The notes under the pieces are model-generated. The model was not told where the DNA came from and ran no database searches. It saw only the letters and a list, made by a program, of their open reading frames with translations. This document shows positions 50,759-60,618 of a DNA stretch of 64,000 nt, piece by piece (position 1 is the first letter of the stretch; the number at the start of each line of letters is the position of its first letter). The stretch comes from Lysobacter sp. MMG2 (GTDB taxonomy: Bacteria > Pseudomonadota > Gammaproteobacteria > Xanthomonadales > Xanthomonadaceae): assembly GCF_016735495.2 (NCBI RefSeq), contig NZ_JAERQY020000001.1, positions 1,550,001-1,614,000 of the forward strand, written 5' to 3'. The position numbers and the translations under genes were made by a program.

Positions 50759-51823
50759 ATGCCCCACGCCATCCGCATCGCCCCACTGTTCCTCGCCGCA
50801 CTGTTGCCGGCCGCGTACGCCGCCGAGCCTGAAACGTCCACGCCGGCCGCGACCGCCGCGATCGCCGAGTCCACCAACGCGATCCTGCAGGGCGATGGCC
50901 CGCGCGCCGTGCGCGCACTGCGCGAATCGCCCATCGACGGCTTCCGCGGCAAGGACGCCGTCTACCGGGCCTGCATGCTGGCGCGCCACGCGGATGCGCC
51001 GGTGTTCGCCACCGACGCCATCACCGACGACTTCGCCCGCGGCGTGCTGCACGATTACCAGGACTACTGGTGGCACGCGATGAAGTCGCCGTCGCAGCGC
51101 GCGGCACTGGAAGGAAAACTGCTGGAAACCCTGCGCAAGCGCATCGGCGCCGATGCTGCGGGCGCGAAGGACATGGACGCGCTGGAACCGATCCTGCAAG
51201 GCCAGCTGCTCGCGCACGGCTACCGCGCGCAACTGGGCCGCACCCTGCCGCTGCGCGAGCTGATGATGTGGCGCAAGCAGGACACCCGTCCGTACAACGT
51301 GGAACTGCCGGAAGGCCCGTACACCGTGAAGGTGGAGCTGCTGGACGACTGGGTCAGCCGCGGCTGGACGTCGTACGGCCGTTGCGAGCGCGGCTCCGCC
51401 GGTGGCTGGGCGACCGCCGAAGCGCTGTACGCCGTGGTGCCCAGCTACAGCGAAGGCCTCGACAGCGAAGCGTTCCGCGTCGTGTTCCTCGGCCACGAAA
51501 CGCAGCACTTCGCCGACCAGAACGCGTTCCCCGGCATGGCCTCGTGGGAACTGGAATACCGCGCCAAGCTGGTCGAACTGGCGCAAGCGCGCGAAGTCAG
51601 CGCCAAGCGCCTGGGCTCGTTCATCTCCGCGCAGAGCGACGACATGGATTCGCCGCATACGTACGCCAACAAGCGCGTCGTCGCCGACCTCACCGCGCGG
51701 CTGGGCGAATCGCCGGACAAGGTGAGCATCGAGCGCCTGCAACAGGCCGCGCGCGATCAGCTCATCGAGGACACGCGCCGGCGCAAGGCCGCAGGTGCGC
51801 ACGCCGATCCTGTCGCCCGCTGA
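50759..51823 (+). CDS. Secreted protein with HExxH motif, unknown family
   Basis: A 354-residue exported protein (signal peptide IAPLFLAALLPAAYA). I recognise no family. Residues 246-250 read HETQH in VVFLGHETQHFADQNAFPG, a zinc-protease-type motif, and Glu264 or Glu266 (WELEYRAK) downstream could be the third ligand. A DYQDYWWHAMK block and SRGWTSYGRCERG are other conserved-looking stretches. The mature N-terminus is Ala-rich with charged helices. I preferred the ATG at 50759 before the signal peptide; an ATG at 50714 would overlap the regulator gene. Confidence 0.7.
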   Translation: MPHAIRIAPLFLAALLPAAYAAEPETSTPAATAAIAESTNAILQGDGPRAVRALRESPIDGFRGKDAVYRACMLARHADAPVFATDAITDDFARGVLHDYQDYWWHAMKSPSQRAALEGKLLETLRKRIGADAAGAKDMDALEPILQGQLLAHGYRAQLGRTLPLRELMMWRKQDTRPYNVELPEGPYTVKVELLDDWVSRGWTSYGRCERGSAGGWATAEALYAVVPSYSEGLDSEAFRVVFLGHETQHFADQNAFPGMASWELEYRAKLVELAQAREVSAKRLGSFISAQSDDMDSPHTYANKRVVADLTARLGESPDKVSIERLQQAARDQLIEDTRRRKAAGAHADPVAR

Positions 51824-51869
51824 GCGCGCTGTGGCATGGTGGCGGCCCGCCCACACGGAAGCCGCCGCC

Positions 51870-52316
51870 ATGTCCGAACACCTCGCCTCGATCCGCTGGA
51901 CCCGCAACGGCCAGCCGTTCGACTACGAGCATTACCCGCGCGATCACGAGGTGCGTTTCGAACGCGGGCAACGCATCACCGGCTCGGCGGCGCCGGCCTA
52001 CTTCGGCAGCGCGCAGGGCGTGGATCCGGAGGAGATGCTGGTCGCGGCGCTGTCGTCGTGCCACATGCTGACGGCGCTCGCGATCGCGGCGAAGAAGGGC
52101 TGGACCGTCGATGCCTACGAGGACGATGCGGTCGGCACGCTGGGCAAGAACGACGAAGGACGCGCGGCGGTCACGCATGTGACGCTGCGTCCGCGCATCG
52201 TGTTCGCCGACCAGGCGCCGAGCGCGGAAGAGCTCAAGAAGCTGCACGAGTCCGCGCATCGCAATTGCTTCATCGCGAGCTCGGTGAAGACGGTGGTTGC
52301 GGTGGAGCCGCGCTGA
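51870..52316 (+). CDS. OsmC/Ohr family peroxiredoxin-like protein
   Basis: A 148-residue protein with the two redox cysteines of the OsmC/Ohr family, Cys64 in SSCHMLT and Cys133 in RNCFIASSV, and the conserved Arg/Glu of the active site (RFERGQRI, EEMLVAA). It reduces organic hydroperoxides with lipoyl or other thiols. The resemblance is to the YhfA/OsmC subgroup. The ATG at 51870 has weak upstream signal, 46 nt after the secreted-protein gene. A modular repeat follows the stop. Confidence 0.86.
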   Translation: MSEHLASIRWTRNGQPFDYEHYPRDHEVRFERGQRITGSAAPAYFGSAQGVDPEEMLVAALSSCHMLTALAIAAKKGWTVDAYEDDAVGTLGKNDEGRAAVTHVTLRPRIVFADQAPSAEELKKLHESAHRNCFIASSVKTVVAVEPR

Positions 52317-52324
52317 TTACAGCC

Positions 52325-52433
52325 CCTCCCCCTGCTTGCAGGGGGAGGTTGGGAGGGGGTCGAGGCGCGTCAGCGCCGAGCTCGCCGCGATGCGGCTTCG
52401 CCACCCCTCCCCACCTGCGCGCAGGGGAGGGAG
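52325..52433 (+). repeat. Modular repeat with module 2
   Basis: CCTCCCCCTGCTTGCAGGGGGAGG, TTGGGAGGGGGT, the core GCGCCGAGCTCGCCGC and closing CTGCGCGCAGGGGAGGG; same order and orientation as 15321-15435, and again directly behind a stop codon. Confidence 0.82.
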
Positions 52434-52451
52434 CATTCGTGGAGTTTGGGC

Positions 52452-53840
52452 TTACAGAATGTACCGGCTCAGATCCGGATCCTGCACCAGCTCGCCCAGG
52501 TGCTGGTCGACGTAGGCGCGGTCGATGCGCACCGCCTGTCCGTCGCGATCCGGCGCCTCATAACTGAGTACATCGAGCAGACGCTCCAGCACCGTGTGCA
52601 GGCGACGCGCGCCGATGTTTTCCTGGCGCTCGTTCACCTGCGCTGCGATTTCCGCCAGGCGCTCCACCGCGTCCGGCGTGAATTCCAGGCCTACGCCTTC
52701 GGTGCGCAGCAGTTCGATGTACTGCGTCGTCAGCGCGGCCTTGGGCTCGGTGAGGATGCGCACGAAGTCGTCCTTGCGCAGCGCGCTCAGTTCCACGCGG
52801 ATCGGGAAGCGGCCCTGCAATTCGGGGATGAGATCGCTCGGCTTGGCCAGATGGAACGCGCCCGACGCGATGAACAGGATGTGGTCGGTCTTCACCGGGC
52901 CGTACTTGGTGCTCACGGTGGAGCCTTCCACCAGCGGCAGCAGATCGCGCTGCACGCCTTCGCGGCTGACGTCGCCGCCGCTCAGGCCCGCTTCGGTGCG
53001 CTTGGCGACCTTGTCGATCTCGTCGATGAAGACGATGCCGTGCTGTTCGCAGGCCTCGATGGCGGCCTCGCGCACTTCGTCTTCGTTGACCAGCTTGCCG
53101 GCTTCCTCTTCCGTCAGCTGCGAACGCGCGGTGCGGATCGGCAACGTCTTCTTGTGCGTCTTCGCTCCGGCCACCTGCGAGAACATCTGCCGCAGCTGCT
53201 GGCCCATTTCCTCCATGCCGGGCGGCGCCATGATGTCGACGCCGACGTTCACCGCCGTCTCGATCTCGATCTCGCGGTCGTCCAGCGCGCCGCTGCGCAG
53301 CTGCTTGCGCAGCTTGGCGCGGGTTTCGTTCTCCTGCGACGAGGGTTCGTCCTTCGCCGCTTCTTCGGCATTGAAACCGAACACGGTCGTCGCACCCTGG
53401 CGGCGCGGCAGCAGCGCATCGAGGATGCGCTCCTCGGCGCGCTCTTCGGCCTGCGTGCGCACGCGGTGCTTGGCCTGCTCGCGATACAGCTTCACCGCCG
53501 TGTCGGCCAGGTCGCGCACGATCTGCTCCACGTCCTTGCCGACGTAGCCGACCTCGGTGAAGCGCGTGGCTTCCACCTTCACGAACGGCGCGTTGGCCAG
53601 CGTCGCCAGGCGGCGTGCGATCTCGGTCTTGCCCACGCCGGTCGGGCCGATCATCAGGATGTTCTTGGGCATGACCTCGTTGCGCAGCTCGGCCGGCAGC
53701 TGCATGCGGCGCCAGCGGTTGCGCAGGGCGATCGCGACCGCGCGCTTGGCCGAATGCTGGCCGACGATGTGTCGATCCAGCTCCTGCACGATCTCGCGCG
53801 GCGTCATGGTGGCGTTGGAGTTATCAGGCTTGATGGGCAT
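52452..53840 (-). CDS. hslU: HslU, ATPase subunit of the HslUV protease
   Basis: AAA+ unfoldase that feeds substrates to HslV. The 462-residue protein has Walker [10 protein letters not shown], the pore loop GYVGKD, Walker B VFIDEIDK, a sensor region GRFPIRVEL and the C-terminal LSRYIL tail that inserts into HslV. The I-domain (about residues 110-240) is present. Its ATG has no ribosome site; the GGGATTC hairpin repeat lies directly upstream, between hslV and hslU. Confidence 0.95.
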   Translation of the reverse strand: MPIKPDNSNATMTPREIVQELDRHIVGQHSAKRAVAIALRNRWRRMQLPAELRNEVMPKNILMIGPTGVGKTEIARRLATLANAPFVKVEATRFTEVGYVGKDVEQIVRDLADTAVKLYREQAKHRVRTQAEERAEERILDALLPRRQGATTVFGFNAEEAAKDEPSSQENETRAKLRKQLRSGALDDREIEIETAVNVGVDIMAPPGMEEMGQQLRQMFSQVAGAKTHKKTLPIRTARSQLTEEEAGKLVNEDEVREAAIEACEQHGIVFIDEIDKVAKRTEAGLSGGDVSREGVQRDLLPLVEGSTVSTKYGPVKTDHILFIASGAFHLAKPSDLIPELQGRFPIRVELSALRKDDFVRILTEPKAALTTQYIELLRTEGVGLEFTPDAVERLAEIAAQVNERQENIGARRLHTVLERLLDVLSYEAPDRDGQAVRIDRAYVDQHLGELVQDPDLSRYIL

Positions 53841-53844
53841 TTTT

Positions 53845-53920
53845 CGGGATTCGGGATTCGGGAGTGGGGATTCGCAAAAGCAAGGCGGGACGGGCTTCGA
53901 ATCCCGAATCCCTAATCCCG
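53845..53920. repeat. GGGATTC hairpin repeat between hslV and hslU
   Basis: CGGGATTCGGGATTCGGGAG on one side and CGAATCCCGAATCCCTAATC on the other form a hairpin of the same family as 39128-39203, inside a two-gene operon. Confidence 0.78.
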
Positions 53921-53923
53921 GCT

Positions 53924-54475
53924 CTACAGTTCTTCCACCACCACGTTGCGGTTCGTGTAGATGCACACGTCGCCGGCGATGTTGATCGCCTCGGTGGCGA
54001 TGGTGCGTGCGTCCAGCTGGGTATGCGCGATCAGCGCGCGCGCGGCGGACAGTGCGTACATGCCGCCGGAACCGATGGCGATGATGCCGTCCTCGGGCTC
54101 GATCACGTCGCCCGTGCCGCTGATGATCAGCGAGGTTTCCCTGTCGGCGACCGCGAGCAGCGCTTCGAGCTTGCCCAGGCGTCGCTCGGTGCGCCAATCC
54201 TTGGCCAGTTCCACCGCTGCACGCGTGAGCTGGCCATGCTTCTCCAGCTTGGCTTCGAACAATTCGAACAGGGTGAAGGCATCGGCGGCGGCGCCGGCGA
54301 AACCGGCCAGCACCTGGCCGTCGCGGCCAAGTCGTCGCACCTTGCGTGCGTTGGCCTTCATCACCGTGTGGCCAAGGGTGACCTGACCGTCGCCGGCGAC
54401 CGCGACGCGACCGTCGCGGCGCACCGACACGATGGTCGTGGCGTGGAAAACGTTGGGGTTCTGACTCGGATCCAT
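53924..54475 (-). CDS. hslV: HslV, peptidase subunit of the HslUV protease
   Basis: Threonine peptidase of the bacterial proteasome-like complex. The 183-residue precursor has a short N-terminal extension before [25 protein letters not shown]; the mature enzyme would start at Thr13. The [33 protein letters not shown] stretch is typical. A CGGAGG site precedes the ATG at 54475. The upstream heat-shock promoter would drive both subunit genes. Confidence 0.95.
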   Translation of the reverse strand: MDPSQNPNVFHATTIVSVRRDGRVAVAGDGQVTLGHTVMKANARKVRRLGRDGQVLAGFAGAAADAFTLFELFEAKLEKHGQLTRAAVELAKDWRTERRLGKLEALLAVADRETSLIISGTGDVIEPEDGIIAIGSGGMYALSAARALIAHTQLDARTIATEAINIAGDVCIYTNRNVVVEEL

Positions 54476-54500
54476 GCGACCTCCGGGGGATTCCCAGTGG

Positions 54501-54527
54501 GTGGGGGCATGGACGGGCGGGTTCAAG
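54501..54527 (-). promoter_or_regulatory. Heat-shock (sigma-32) promoter of hslVU
   Basis: CTTGAAC (54527-54521), a 13-nt spacer and CCCCCAC (54507-54501) on the minus strand fit the sigma-32 pattern CTTGAAA-N13-CCCCATnT. The start would lie about 20 nt before the ATG. Confidence 0.6.
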
Positions 54528-54589
54528 CCGGCGGGTTGCGCGACGATGCCGATGCGCATGCGTGAAGACGCACGCGCGCGACCGAATGC

Positions 54590-54790
54590 CTAGAGCAACG
54601 CCATGCGTGGATTGTCCGGGGAGGGCTCGATGCCCCACTCCTCGTACCAGTGTTCGCCCTGCGATTCGGCCGGGTGCATGACGCGTCCGGAGCCGTTGCC
54701 GCAGGCCAGCGATTGCGCCGGGCAGTAGCGGTCGCAGCCCCAGCAGATGCGCTCGGGGTGTTTGGGATTCAGGGGGAAGTTCTTCGCCAT
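54590..54790 (-). CDS. DUF3079 domain protein, Cys-rich
   Basis: A 66-residue protein ([23 protein letters not shown]) with four to five cysteines in a CxxCxxxC plus C arrangement, probably binding zinc or a cluster. It matches the DUF3079 family, whose role is unknown. The ATG at 54790 follows GTGGAG. It is placed between xerC and hslV on the same strand, 114 nt from hslV. Confidence 0.8.
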   Translation of the reverse strand: MAKNFPLNPKHPERICWGCDRYCPAQSLACGNGSGRVMHPAESQGEHWYEEWGIEPSPDNPRMALL

Positions 54791-54926
54791 GGCCCGGGTC
54801 TCCACTGGATATTTGCCCGTGCAAGCAAAGCTACGGACGAGGCCCGGCGGGAGATTTGAGACGAATCAGAAAAGTTCCTGGACCCTCTCCAGGAGGCCTC
54901 GCGAGAGCGGTCGGTACGGAAAGCGT

Positions 54927-55874
54927 TCAGCCTTCGCCGGTCTTGCGGCGGGCACGCGGGTGCGCGGCGTCGTACACCTTGGCCAGGTGCTGGTAGTCCA
55001 GGTGGGTGTAGATCTGCGTGGTGGCGATGTCGGCGTGGCCGAGCAGCTCCTGCACGCCACGCAGGTCGCCGGAGGATTCCAGGATGTGGCTGGCGAAGGA
55101 ATGCCGCAGCAGGTGCGGATGCACGCGCTTGAACAATCCCTGCTGCTGCGCCAGATGACGCAGCCGCAACTGCACCGCGCGCGGCGTGATCGGCGCGCCG
55201 CCGCGACCGGGAAACACCGGTGCGTCGTTGCCCGCGCCCGTGGACGCGCGCCATTCGCCCAATGCGTTACGCGCATGCGAACCCAGCGGCACGCTGCGCT
55301 GCTTGCTTCCTTTGCCGAGCACGGTGACCAGCGCATCGGCCAGGTCGAGGTCGCGCCAGCGCAGCGCGCACAGTTCCGACAGACGCAGGCCCGAGGAATA
55401 GAACAGTTCCAGCAGCGCGCGATCGCGCAGGCCCAGCGGCGCATCGGTCGGCACTTCGACCAATGCCTTGGCTTCGTCGGGATCGAGCACCTGCGGCAAT
55501 TTGCGCGGTGCCTTGGGCGAACGGATCGACGCGGCCGGGCTCGCTGCGATGCGCCCCTGCTTCACCAGCCAGGCATAGAAACTGCGGCATGCGGAAAGCC
55601 GCCGTTGCAGGCTCTTGGGCGACAGGCCGCGGCGGTGTTCGGCGGCGACGAAGCCGCGGATCTGCTCGCCATGCAGCGATGTCACCTCGCTGCCTTCGCG
55701 CTGCGCCCACTGTGCGAGCGCGAGCAGATCGCGCCGGTACGCATCGAGCGTGTGCGCGGACATGCGGCGTTCGACCTGCAGATGTGCGAGGTAGTCCTCG
55801 ATCTGCGCCACGCGCGGCGCCTCGTCCGGTGCATCCGGTGGAAGCGACACCGCGCCGGCGCGCGCGCGCGGCAT
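54927..55874 (-). CDS. xerC: Tyrosine recombinase XerC
   Basis: Chromosome-dimer resolvase acting with XerD at dif. The 315-residue protein has the SAM-like N-domain (about 20-105) and the catalytic residues Arg164 (SGLRLSEL), Lys188 (GKGSKQR), His254-x-x-Arg257 (HPHLLRH), His280 (GHADIATT) and Tyr289. Its start shares a TGATG junction with the DUF484 gene. The lptM-dapF-DUF484-xerC order is the ancestral gammaproteobacterial one. Confidence 0.95.
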   Translation of the reverse strand: MPRARAGAVSLPPDAPDEAPRVAQIEDYLAHLQVERRMSAHTLDAYRRDLLALAQWAQREGSEVTSLHGEQIRGFVAAEHRRGLSPKSLQRRLSACRSFYAWLVKQGRIAASPAASIRSPKAPRKLPQVLDPDEAKALVEVPTDAPLGLRDRALLELFYSSGLRLSELCALRWRDLDLADALVTVLGKGSKQRSVPLGSHARNALGEWRASTGAGNDAPVFPGRGGAPITPRAVQLRLRHLAQQQGLFKRVHPHLLRHSFASHILESSGDLRGVQELLGHADIATTQIYTHLDYQHLAKVYDAAHPRARRKTGEG

Positions 55875-56548
55875 CAGCCCGGGAAGCGCTTGAGCGCGGT
55901 GGCGAGCGATTCGCCCATCATGCGCAGGAACAATGTGCCCATGCCGGGGAAGAAGCGGTTCGCATCGCGACTGCCCACCGCCACCAGGCCCACGCCCGGC
56001 AGCGGCAACAGCGCGGTGGACTGCACTTCCTCCGCGCGAACGCCGTACAGCAGCGCGTGCTTCTCCGGCTGCAGACGGCCGCACAGCGGTTCGCCGTCGG
56101 CCAGGCAGTCGCGGAACGGATGCAGGCGCGCATCGTCCTGCGCGATGACCTGCAGCCAGTCGGTATCGCCCAGGCCGTCGATCGGACGGAACACCACCAG
56201 CCGCACCAGATCGCCGTTGAAGTCTTCGGCGAGGCTGGCGGCCATCGCGCGCAGCGTGTCGGCGGCGCTGCCCTGGCGCATCAGCGCCAGCGTGAGCTGG
56301 TGCGTGCGCACCGACAGGCGCTCGTTCTCCTGCGCGTTGACGAACAGTTCCTGGAGGCGGCGCGAAAGCTCGCGGTTCTTGTCGCGCAGCACTTCCAGCT
56401 GATAGCTCGCCAGCGACGATGCCGAACCTTCCTCGCGCGGGACGACCAGGCTCAACGCGAGGTCGGGGAACTGCTGCAGGAAGCGCGGGTGCCGGCGCAG
56501 CCAGGCGGCGACTTCGTGGGCGCCGAGCTTTTCCAGCGTGTCAGTCAT
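55874..56548 (-). CDS. DUF484 family protein (YigA-like)
   Basis: A 224-residue protein with the family opening [18 protein letters not shown], a charged coiled coil (residues about 45-80) and a GAF-like domain ([36 protein letters not shown]). The role is unknown, although its position beside dapF and xerC is conserved in many gammaproteobacteria. It overlaps the dapF end by 8 nt. Confidence 0.88.
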   Translation of the reverse strand: MTDTLEKLGAHEVAAWLRRHPRFLQQFPDLALSLVVPREEGSASSLASYQLEVLRDKNRELSRRLQELFVNAQENERLSVRTHQLTLALMRQGSAADTLRAMAASLAEDFNGDLVRLVVFRPIDGLGDTDWLQVIAQDDARLHPFRDCLADGEPLCGRLQPEKHALLYGVRAEEVQSTALLPLPGVGLVAVGSRDANRFFPGMGTLFLRMMGESLATALKRFPG

Positions 56549-57386
56549 GAGTCCACTCTCCTTCGAAGACGAACGCAGCCGGCCCGGACATCGTCAACGG
56601 GGCATCGTCCGCAGGCCAGGCGATGCGCAGTTCGCCGCCTGGCAGCGCGACGGTGACCTCGCGATCCACGCGTCCGCGCCGCATCAGCACCGCCGCCGCG
56701 GCGCAGGCGCCGCTGCCGCAGGCCAGCGTCTCGCCGACGCCGCGCTCGTACACGCGCAGGCGGATGCGATCGCGCGATTCGACCTGCGCGAAGCCGACGT
56801 TCACCGATTCCGGAAAGGCCGGATGCGATTGCAGCAGGGGCGCGACGGCTTGCACTGGCGCGTGATCCACGTCGTCGACCTCGATCACCGCGTGCGGGTT
56901 GCCCATCGACACCGCGCCGAAGGTGAATACCGAGTCGTCGTGGTACAGCACGTATTCGTCCTGCGCGCCTTCGAAGCCGCGCAGCGGGATGCTGGCCGGC
57001 GCGAAGCGCGGCAGGCCCATTTCGATGCGATAGCCGCCGCCGTCCAGGCGCGTGACGGCATGCGCGCCGACGGGGCTGTCGAGGACGAACTCGCCGCTCA
57101 GCGCTTCGCCGCGCGATTGCGCGTCGCGCATCACCCACGCGGCGATGCAGCGCGCGCCGTTGCCGCACTGCTGCGACGAGGAACCGTCGGCATTCCAGAT
57201 GCGGTAACGCGCGGCGGCACCGTTGTCGGCGCGTTCGACGGTGAGGATCTGGTCGCAGCCCACGCCGGTGTGGCGGTCGGCCAGCGCGCGGCATACCTCG
57301 GGCGAAGGCGGCGGCGTATCGCCGCGCAGGTCGAGCACGACGAAGTCGTTGCCCGCGCCGTGCATCTTGGTGAAACGCAGGGTCAT
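56541..57386 (-). CDS. dapF: Diaminopimelate epimerase
   Basis: Converts LL- to meso-diaminopimelate for lysine and peptidoglycan. The 281-residue enzyme has the two active-site cysteines, Cys74 in [10 protein letters not shown] and Cys223 in [11 protein letters not shown], and the opening [15 protein letters not shown]. The start overlaps the lptM end by 4 nt. The co-location of a cell-wall precursor gene with the lipoprotein gene is standard for the group. Confidence 0.96.
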   Translation of the reverse strand: MTLRFTKMHGAGNDFVVLDLRGDTPPPSPEVCRALADRHTGVGCDQILTVERADNGAAARYRIWNADGSSSQQCGNGARCIAAWVMRDAQSRGEALSGEFVLDSPVGAHAVTRLDGGGYRIEMGLPRFAPASIPLRGFEGAQDEYVLYHDDSVFTFGAVSMGNPHAVIEVDDVDHAPVQAVAPLLQSHPAFPESVNVGFAQVESRDRIRLRVYERGVGETLACGSGACAAAAVLMRRGRVDREVTVALPGGELRIAWPADDAPLTMSGPAAFVFEGEWTHD

Positions 57387-57643
57387 GAGCGCGGCGTGTC
57401 GGTGTTTTCCGGCGGATCGGAGTCGTCGTCGTCCAGGTCCGATTCGGCGTTGGTGGCGTCGGCCTTGGGCGTTTCGTCGATGGCGTCGCTGGCGTCGCCG
57501 ATTTCCTGTGCCGGCGCCGCACCGACCTGCGTGTCCACGGGGACCTTCGGCGGCAGGATCAGGGGGCCCTTGTTGCCGCACGCCGACAACAGCAGCGGCA
57601 GGGCAAGCAGGGAAACGGCGGCGAGCAGGCGGACGGGATTCAT
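57383..57643 (-). CDS. lptM: LPS-transport lipoprotein LptM (YifL-like)
   Basis: An 86-residue lipoprotein with the lipobox LLLSAC directly followed by GNKGPLILP, the LptM signature, where the mature N-terminus mimics lipopolysaccharide to help LptDE assembly. The rest is an acidic, low-complexity tail ([13 protein letters not shown]). It starts the operon with dapF. Confidence 0.9.
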   Translation of the reverse strand: MNPVRLLAAVSLLALPLLLSACGNKGPLILPPKVPVDTQVGAAPAQEIGDASDAIDETPKADATNAESDLDDDDSDPPENTDTPRS

Positions 57644-57679
57644 GCCCGAAGTGTAGCCCGGGGCGCGCGCGATGGAACC

Positions 57680-58096
57680 TCAGGCACGCGGATGCGGCGG
57701 CGGTTCCGGGCGTCGCCACAGCCAGACTGCGACCACGGCCATGATTCCGGTGCCGGTCGCGGCCATCCACCAGCGCGGCGCGGTGAGGAACATGATCACC
57801 GCGCAGACGGCCATCATCGACACCGCCAGGCGCTTGGCGCGCCGCGAAACGGCGCCGTGCGCCTCCCAGTCGCGGATCATCGGCCCGAACTGGCGATGCG
57901 CGAGCAGCCAGTCGTGCAGCTTCCGCGAACCGCGCGCGGCGGCGAAGGCCGACAGCAGCACGAACGGCACGGTCGGAAGCCCGGGGACGACGATCCCGAT
58001 CACGCCCAGCGCGAGGCTGGCGTAGGCGAGCAGCCACCAGGCCCAGCGGAAGCGGGCTTTGGGGCGTGGCGTGGGCGATGGAAGCGGGGTAGTCAC
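57680..58096 (-). CDS. YbaN/DUF454 family membrane protein
   Basis: A 138-residue inner-membrane protein with four hydrophobic segments; [30 protein letters not shown] and the [24 protein letters not shown] cytoplasmic loop are typical of DUF454. The function is unknown. I took the GTG at 58096, close to the usual family N-terminus; an ATG at 58162 would add 22 atypical residues and neither has a clear ribosome site. Confidence 0.78.
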   Translation of the reverse strand: MTTPLPSPTPRPKARFRWAWWLLAYASLALGVIGIVVPGLPTVPFVLLSAFAAARGSRKLHDWLLAHRQFGPMIRDWEAHGAVSRRAKRLAVSMMAVCAVIMFLTAPRWWMAATGTGIMAVVAVWLWRRPEPPPHPRA

Positions 58097-58173
58097 GTGG
58101 TGGTCTTGACGTTCCGGGGGCTTTGCGAAAGCAGTAGCGGCATGTGGCGAGCGGCGCCTCACCGCACGCCCCG

Positions 58174-58212
58174 GCCCTCACCCCAACCCCTCTCCCGGCG
58201 GGAGAGGGGCTT
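58174..58212 (-). repeat. Short hairpin repeat (CCCCTCTCCCG type), inverted
   Basis: CCCTCACCCCAACCCCTCTCCCGGCGGGAGAGGGG is the reverse complement of the units at 6406 and 9213 and lies 20 nt beyond the S9 peptidase stop, so its orientation relative to the upstream gene is preserved. Confidence 0.78.
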
Positions 58213-58232
58213 AACGCTCGGCACTGCCGGGC

Positions 58233-60371
58233 TTACTTCGAAGCAGTCGCCGCAGGCGCCGCGGCCAGGCCCAGCTGGTCGAGCATGAACGCATACATCT
58301 CCGACAGCTCGCGATAGCGGCGGAAACGGCCCGACTTGCCGCCATGGCCGGCGTCCATGTTGGTGCGGAACACGACGGTGTTGTCGGAGGTGTCCACGTC
58401 ACGCAGGCGCGCGACGTACTTGGCCGGCTCCCAGTACTGCACCTGCGAATCCCACAGGCCGGTGCCGATGAACATCGCCGGATACGCCTGCCTGGACAGG
58501 TTGTCGTACGGCGAATACGACAGCATGTAGTCGTAGTAGTCCTTCTTTTCCGGGTTGCCCCACTCGTCGTATTCGTTCGTGGTGAGCGGGATGGTCGGAT
58601 CGAGCATCGTCGTCACCACGTCCACGAACGGCACCTGCGAGAGGATCACGCGGTACGTGTCCGGCGCCATGTTGGCGATCGCGCCCATCAGCAGGCCACC
58701 GGCGCTGCCGCCGTACGCCGCGACGCGATCCTTCGCTGCATAGCCCTGCTTCACCAGGTCGTGGGTGACGTCGATGAAGTCGGTGAAGGTGTTCTTCTTG
58801 TGGAACAGCTTGCCGTCGTCGTACCACTTGCGGCCCATTTCCTGGCCGCCGCGGATGTGGGCGATGGCGTACACCATGCCGCGATCGAGCAGGCTCACCA
58901 CCGGACCGTTGAAGCGCGGATCGGTGGAGGAGCCGTAGCTGCCGTAGGCGTATTGCAGCATCGCGGCCTTGCCGTCCTTCTCGAAGCCCTTGCGATACAC
59001 CAGCGACACCGGGATCTTCACGCCGTCGCGCGCGGTCGCCCACACGCGCTGCGTGACGTACCTCTCCGGGTCGTAGCCGATGACGGGTTCGCGCTTGAGC
59101 AGCTTGCGCTCGCCGGTTTCGACGTTCACTTCGTACGTCGTGCCCGGCGTGGTCAGCGAGGTGTAGCTGTAGCGCAGCCACGGCGTGTCGTGTTCGGAAT
59201 TGACCGACAGGCCCATCGAATATGCCGGCTCGTCGGCCTTGACGTACTCCTCCTTGCCGTCCTTCTTCAGCACGCGCAGGCGCTCCAGCGCGTCGGAACG
59301 TTCGGCGATGGTGGTGAAGCCGTCGAACAGCTCGAAGCCTTCGATGAACACGTCGTCGCGGTGCGCCACCCAGTCCTTCCACTGCTTGCGCGAGGTGGCA
59401 TCCGACGGCGCGGTCATCAGCTTGAAGTTCTTCGCGCTGCCTTCGTTGGTGCGGATCACCCAGCGTCCGTCGAGGTGATCGGCCTGGTATTCCACGTCGC
59501 GCTCGCGCGGCGCGAGCACGGTGAACTTGTCCGGGTTCGCGGCCGGCGCGCAGCGCATCTCGCTCGAGACGGTGCTTTCCACGCCGATGCAGATGAACTT
59601 GTCGTCGCGCGAGCGATCGATGCCCATGTAGAAGCTGTCGTCCTTCTCCTCGTACACCAGCACGTCCTGCGAGGTGGGCGTGCCGAGCACGTGCTTCTTC
59701 ACGCGCACGGTGAGCAGGGTTTCCGGATCGTTCTCGACGTAGAACAGCGTCTTGTTGTCGTCGGCCCAGACCAGGTTGGGCGAGACGCCCTTGATCTCGT
59801 CGGGGTAGACCTCGCCGGTTTCCAGGTTCTTGAAGCGGATGACGTACTGGCGGCGGCCCACGGCGTCGTCGGCCCAGGCGAGGATCTTGTTGTCCTGGCT
59901 GACTTCCCAGTCGCCGACGTTGAAGTAGTCCTTGCCCTTGGCCATGACGTTGACGTCGAGCAGCACCTGCTCGGTGGCGTTCATGTCGCCCGCGCGGCGC
60001 GCGTAGATCGGGTAGTCCTGGCCGGTCTCGAAGCGGCTGTAGTACCAGTGGCCGCGCTCGCGGTACGGCACGGAGGCGTCGTCCTGCTTGATGCGGCCGA
60101 CGATCTCTTCGTACAGCTTGTTCTCCAGCGGCTTCAGCGGTGCCATCACCGCGTCGACGTAGGCGTTCTCGGCGTTGAGGTACGCCAGCATGTCGGGATT
60201 CTTGCGCTCGTCGTCGCGCAGCCAGTAGTACTCGTCCTCGCGCTGCGCGCCGAACGGGGCCTTGACGATGTGAGGCTTCTTCGCCGCATCGGGCGGGGGG
60301 GCGGTGGCGGCGAGGCTGGGGGCGGTGGTGCTCATGATCAGGGCCGAAAGCAGGAGATGGGTCGGTTTCAT
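58233..60371 (-). CDS. Exported oligopeptidase B-like S9 peptidase
   Basis: A 712-residue serine peptidase. A signal peptide (LLLSALIMSTTAPSLAA) precedes the beta-propeller domain (about 90-440) and the alpha/beta catalytic domain with Ser556 in YGGSAGG, Asp641 in GLWDSQVQYWEP and His676 in MDAGHGG. The PtrB-like GLWDSQVQYWEPAK stretch and the S1 acidic residues suggest cleavage after basic residues. Oligopeptidase B is usually cytoplasmic, so a leader is notable. Its neighbour is another S9 enzyme in the same orientation. Confidence 0.92.
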   Translation of the reverse strand: MKPTHLLLSALIMSTTAPSLAATAPPPDAAKKPHIVKAPFGAQREDEYYWLRDDERKNPDMLAYLNAENAYVDAVMAPLKPLENKLYEEIVGRIKQDDASVPYRERGHWYYSRFETGQDYPIYARRAGDMNATEQVLLDVNVMAKGKDYFNVGDWEVSQDNKILAWADDAVGRRQYVIRFKNLETGEVYPDEIKGVSPNLVWADDNKTLFYVENDPETLLTVRVKKHVLGTPTSQDVLVYEEKDDSFYMGIDRSRDDKFICIGVESTVSSEMRCAPAANPDKFTVLAPRERDVEYQADHLDGRWVIRTNEGSAKNFKLMTAPSDATSRKQWKDWVAHRDDVFIEGFELFDGFTTIAERSDALERLRVLKKDGKEEYVKADEPAYSMGLSVNSEHDTPWLRYSYTSLTTPGTTYEVNVETGERKLLKREPVIGYDPERYVTQRVWATARDGVKIPVSLVYRKGFEKDGKAAMLQYAYGSYGSSTDPRFNGPVVSLLDRGMVYAIAHIRGGQEMGRKWYDDGKLFHKKNTFTDFIDVTHDLVKQGYAAKDRVAAYGGSAGGLLMGAIANMAPDTYRVILSQVPFVDVVTTMLDPTIPLTTNEYDEWGNPEKKDYYDYMLSYSPYDNLSRQAYPAMFIGTGLWDSQVQYWEPAKYVARLRDVDTSDNTVVFRTNMDAGHGGKSGRFRRYRELSEMYAFMLDQLGLAAAPAATASK

Positions 60372-60416
60372 GGATGGGGTCCGGTTGTGCCAATGACAAC
60401 GTGCGGCTCTTGGAAC

Positions 60417-60605
60417 CCCTCCCCCTGATTGCATGGGGAGAGGCAGGACTGCTTGCGCGCCACTGGCGCGCGTCCCGGCGAACGCCATCGGGCTGTGCCC
60501 GCTGGCCGCGGGTTGGGAGGGGGTGGTGAGGCGCGTCAGCGCCGAGCTCGCCGCTGCGCGGCTTCGCCCCCCTCCCCAACCCTCCCCTGCACGCAGGGGA
60601 GGGAG
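60417..60605. repeat. Composite modular repeat (module 1 inverted plus module 2)
   Basis: The left half (to about 60512) is the reverse complement of the module at 6501-6610, including the GCGCGCCACTGGCGCGC and CGGGCTGTGCCCG segments. The right half, from GTTGGGAGGGGGT, is the module 2 repeat of 15321 and 52325. Together they fill most of the gap between the two peptidase genes. Confidence 0.78.
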
Positions 60606-60618
60606 AAACAGCAGCGGC

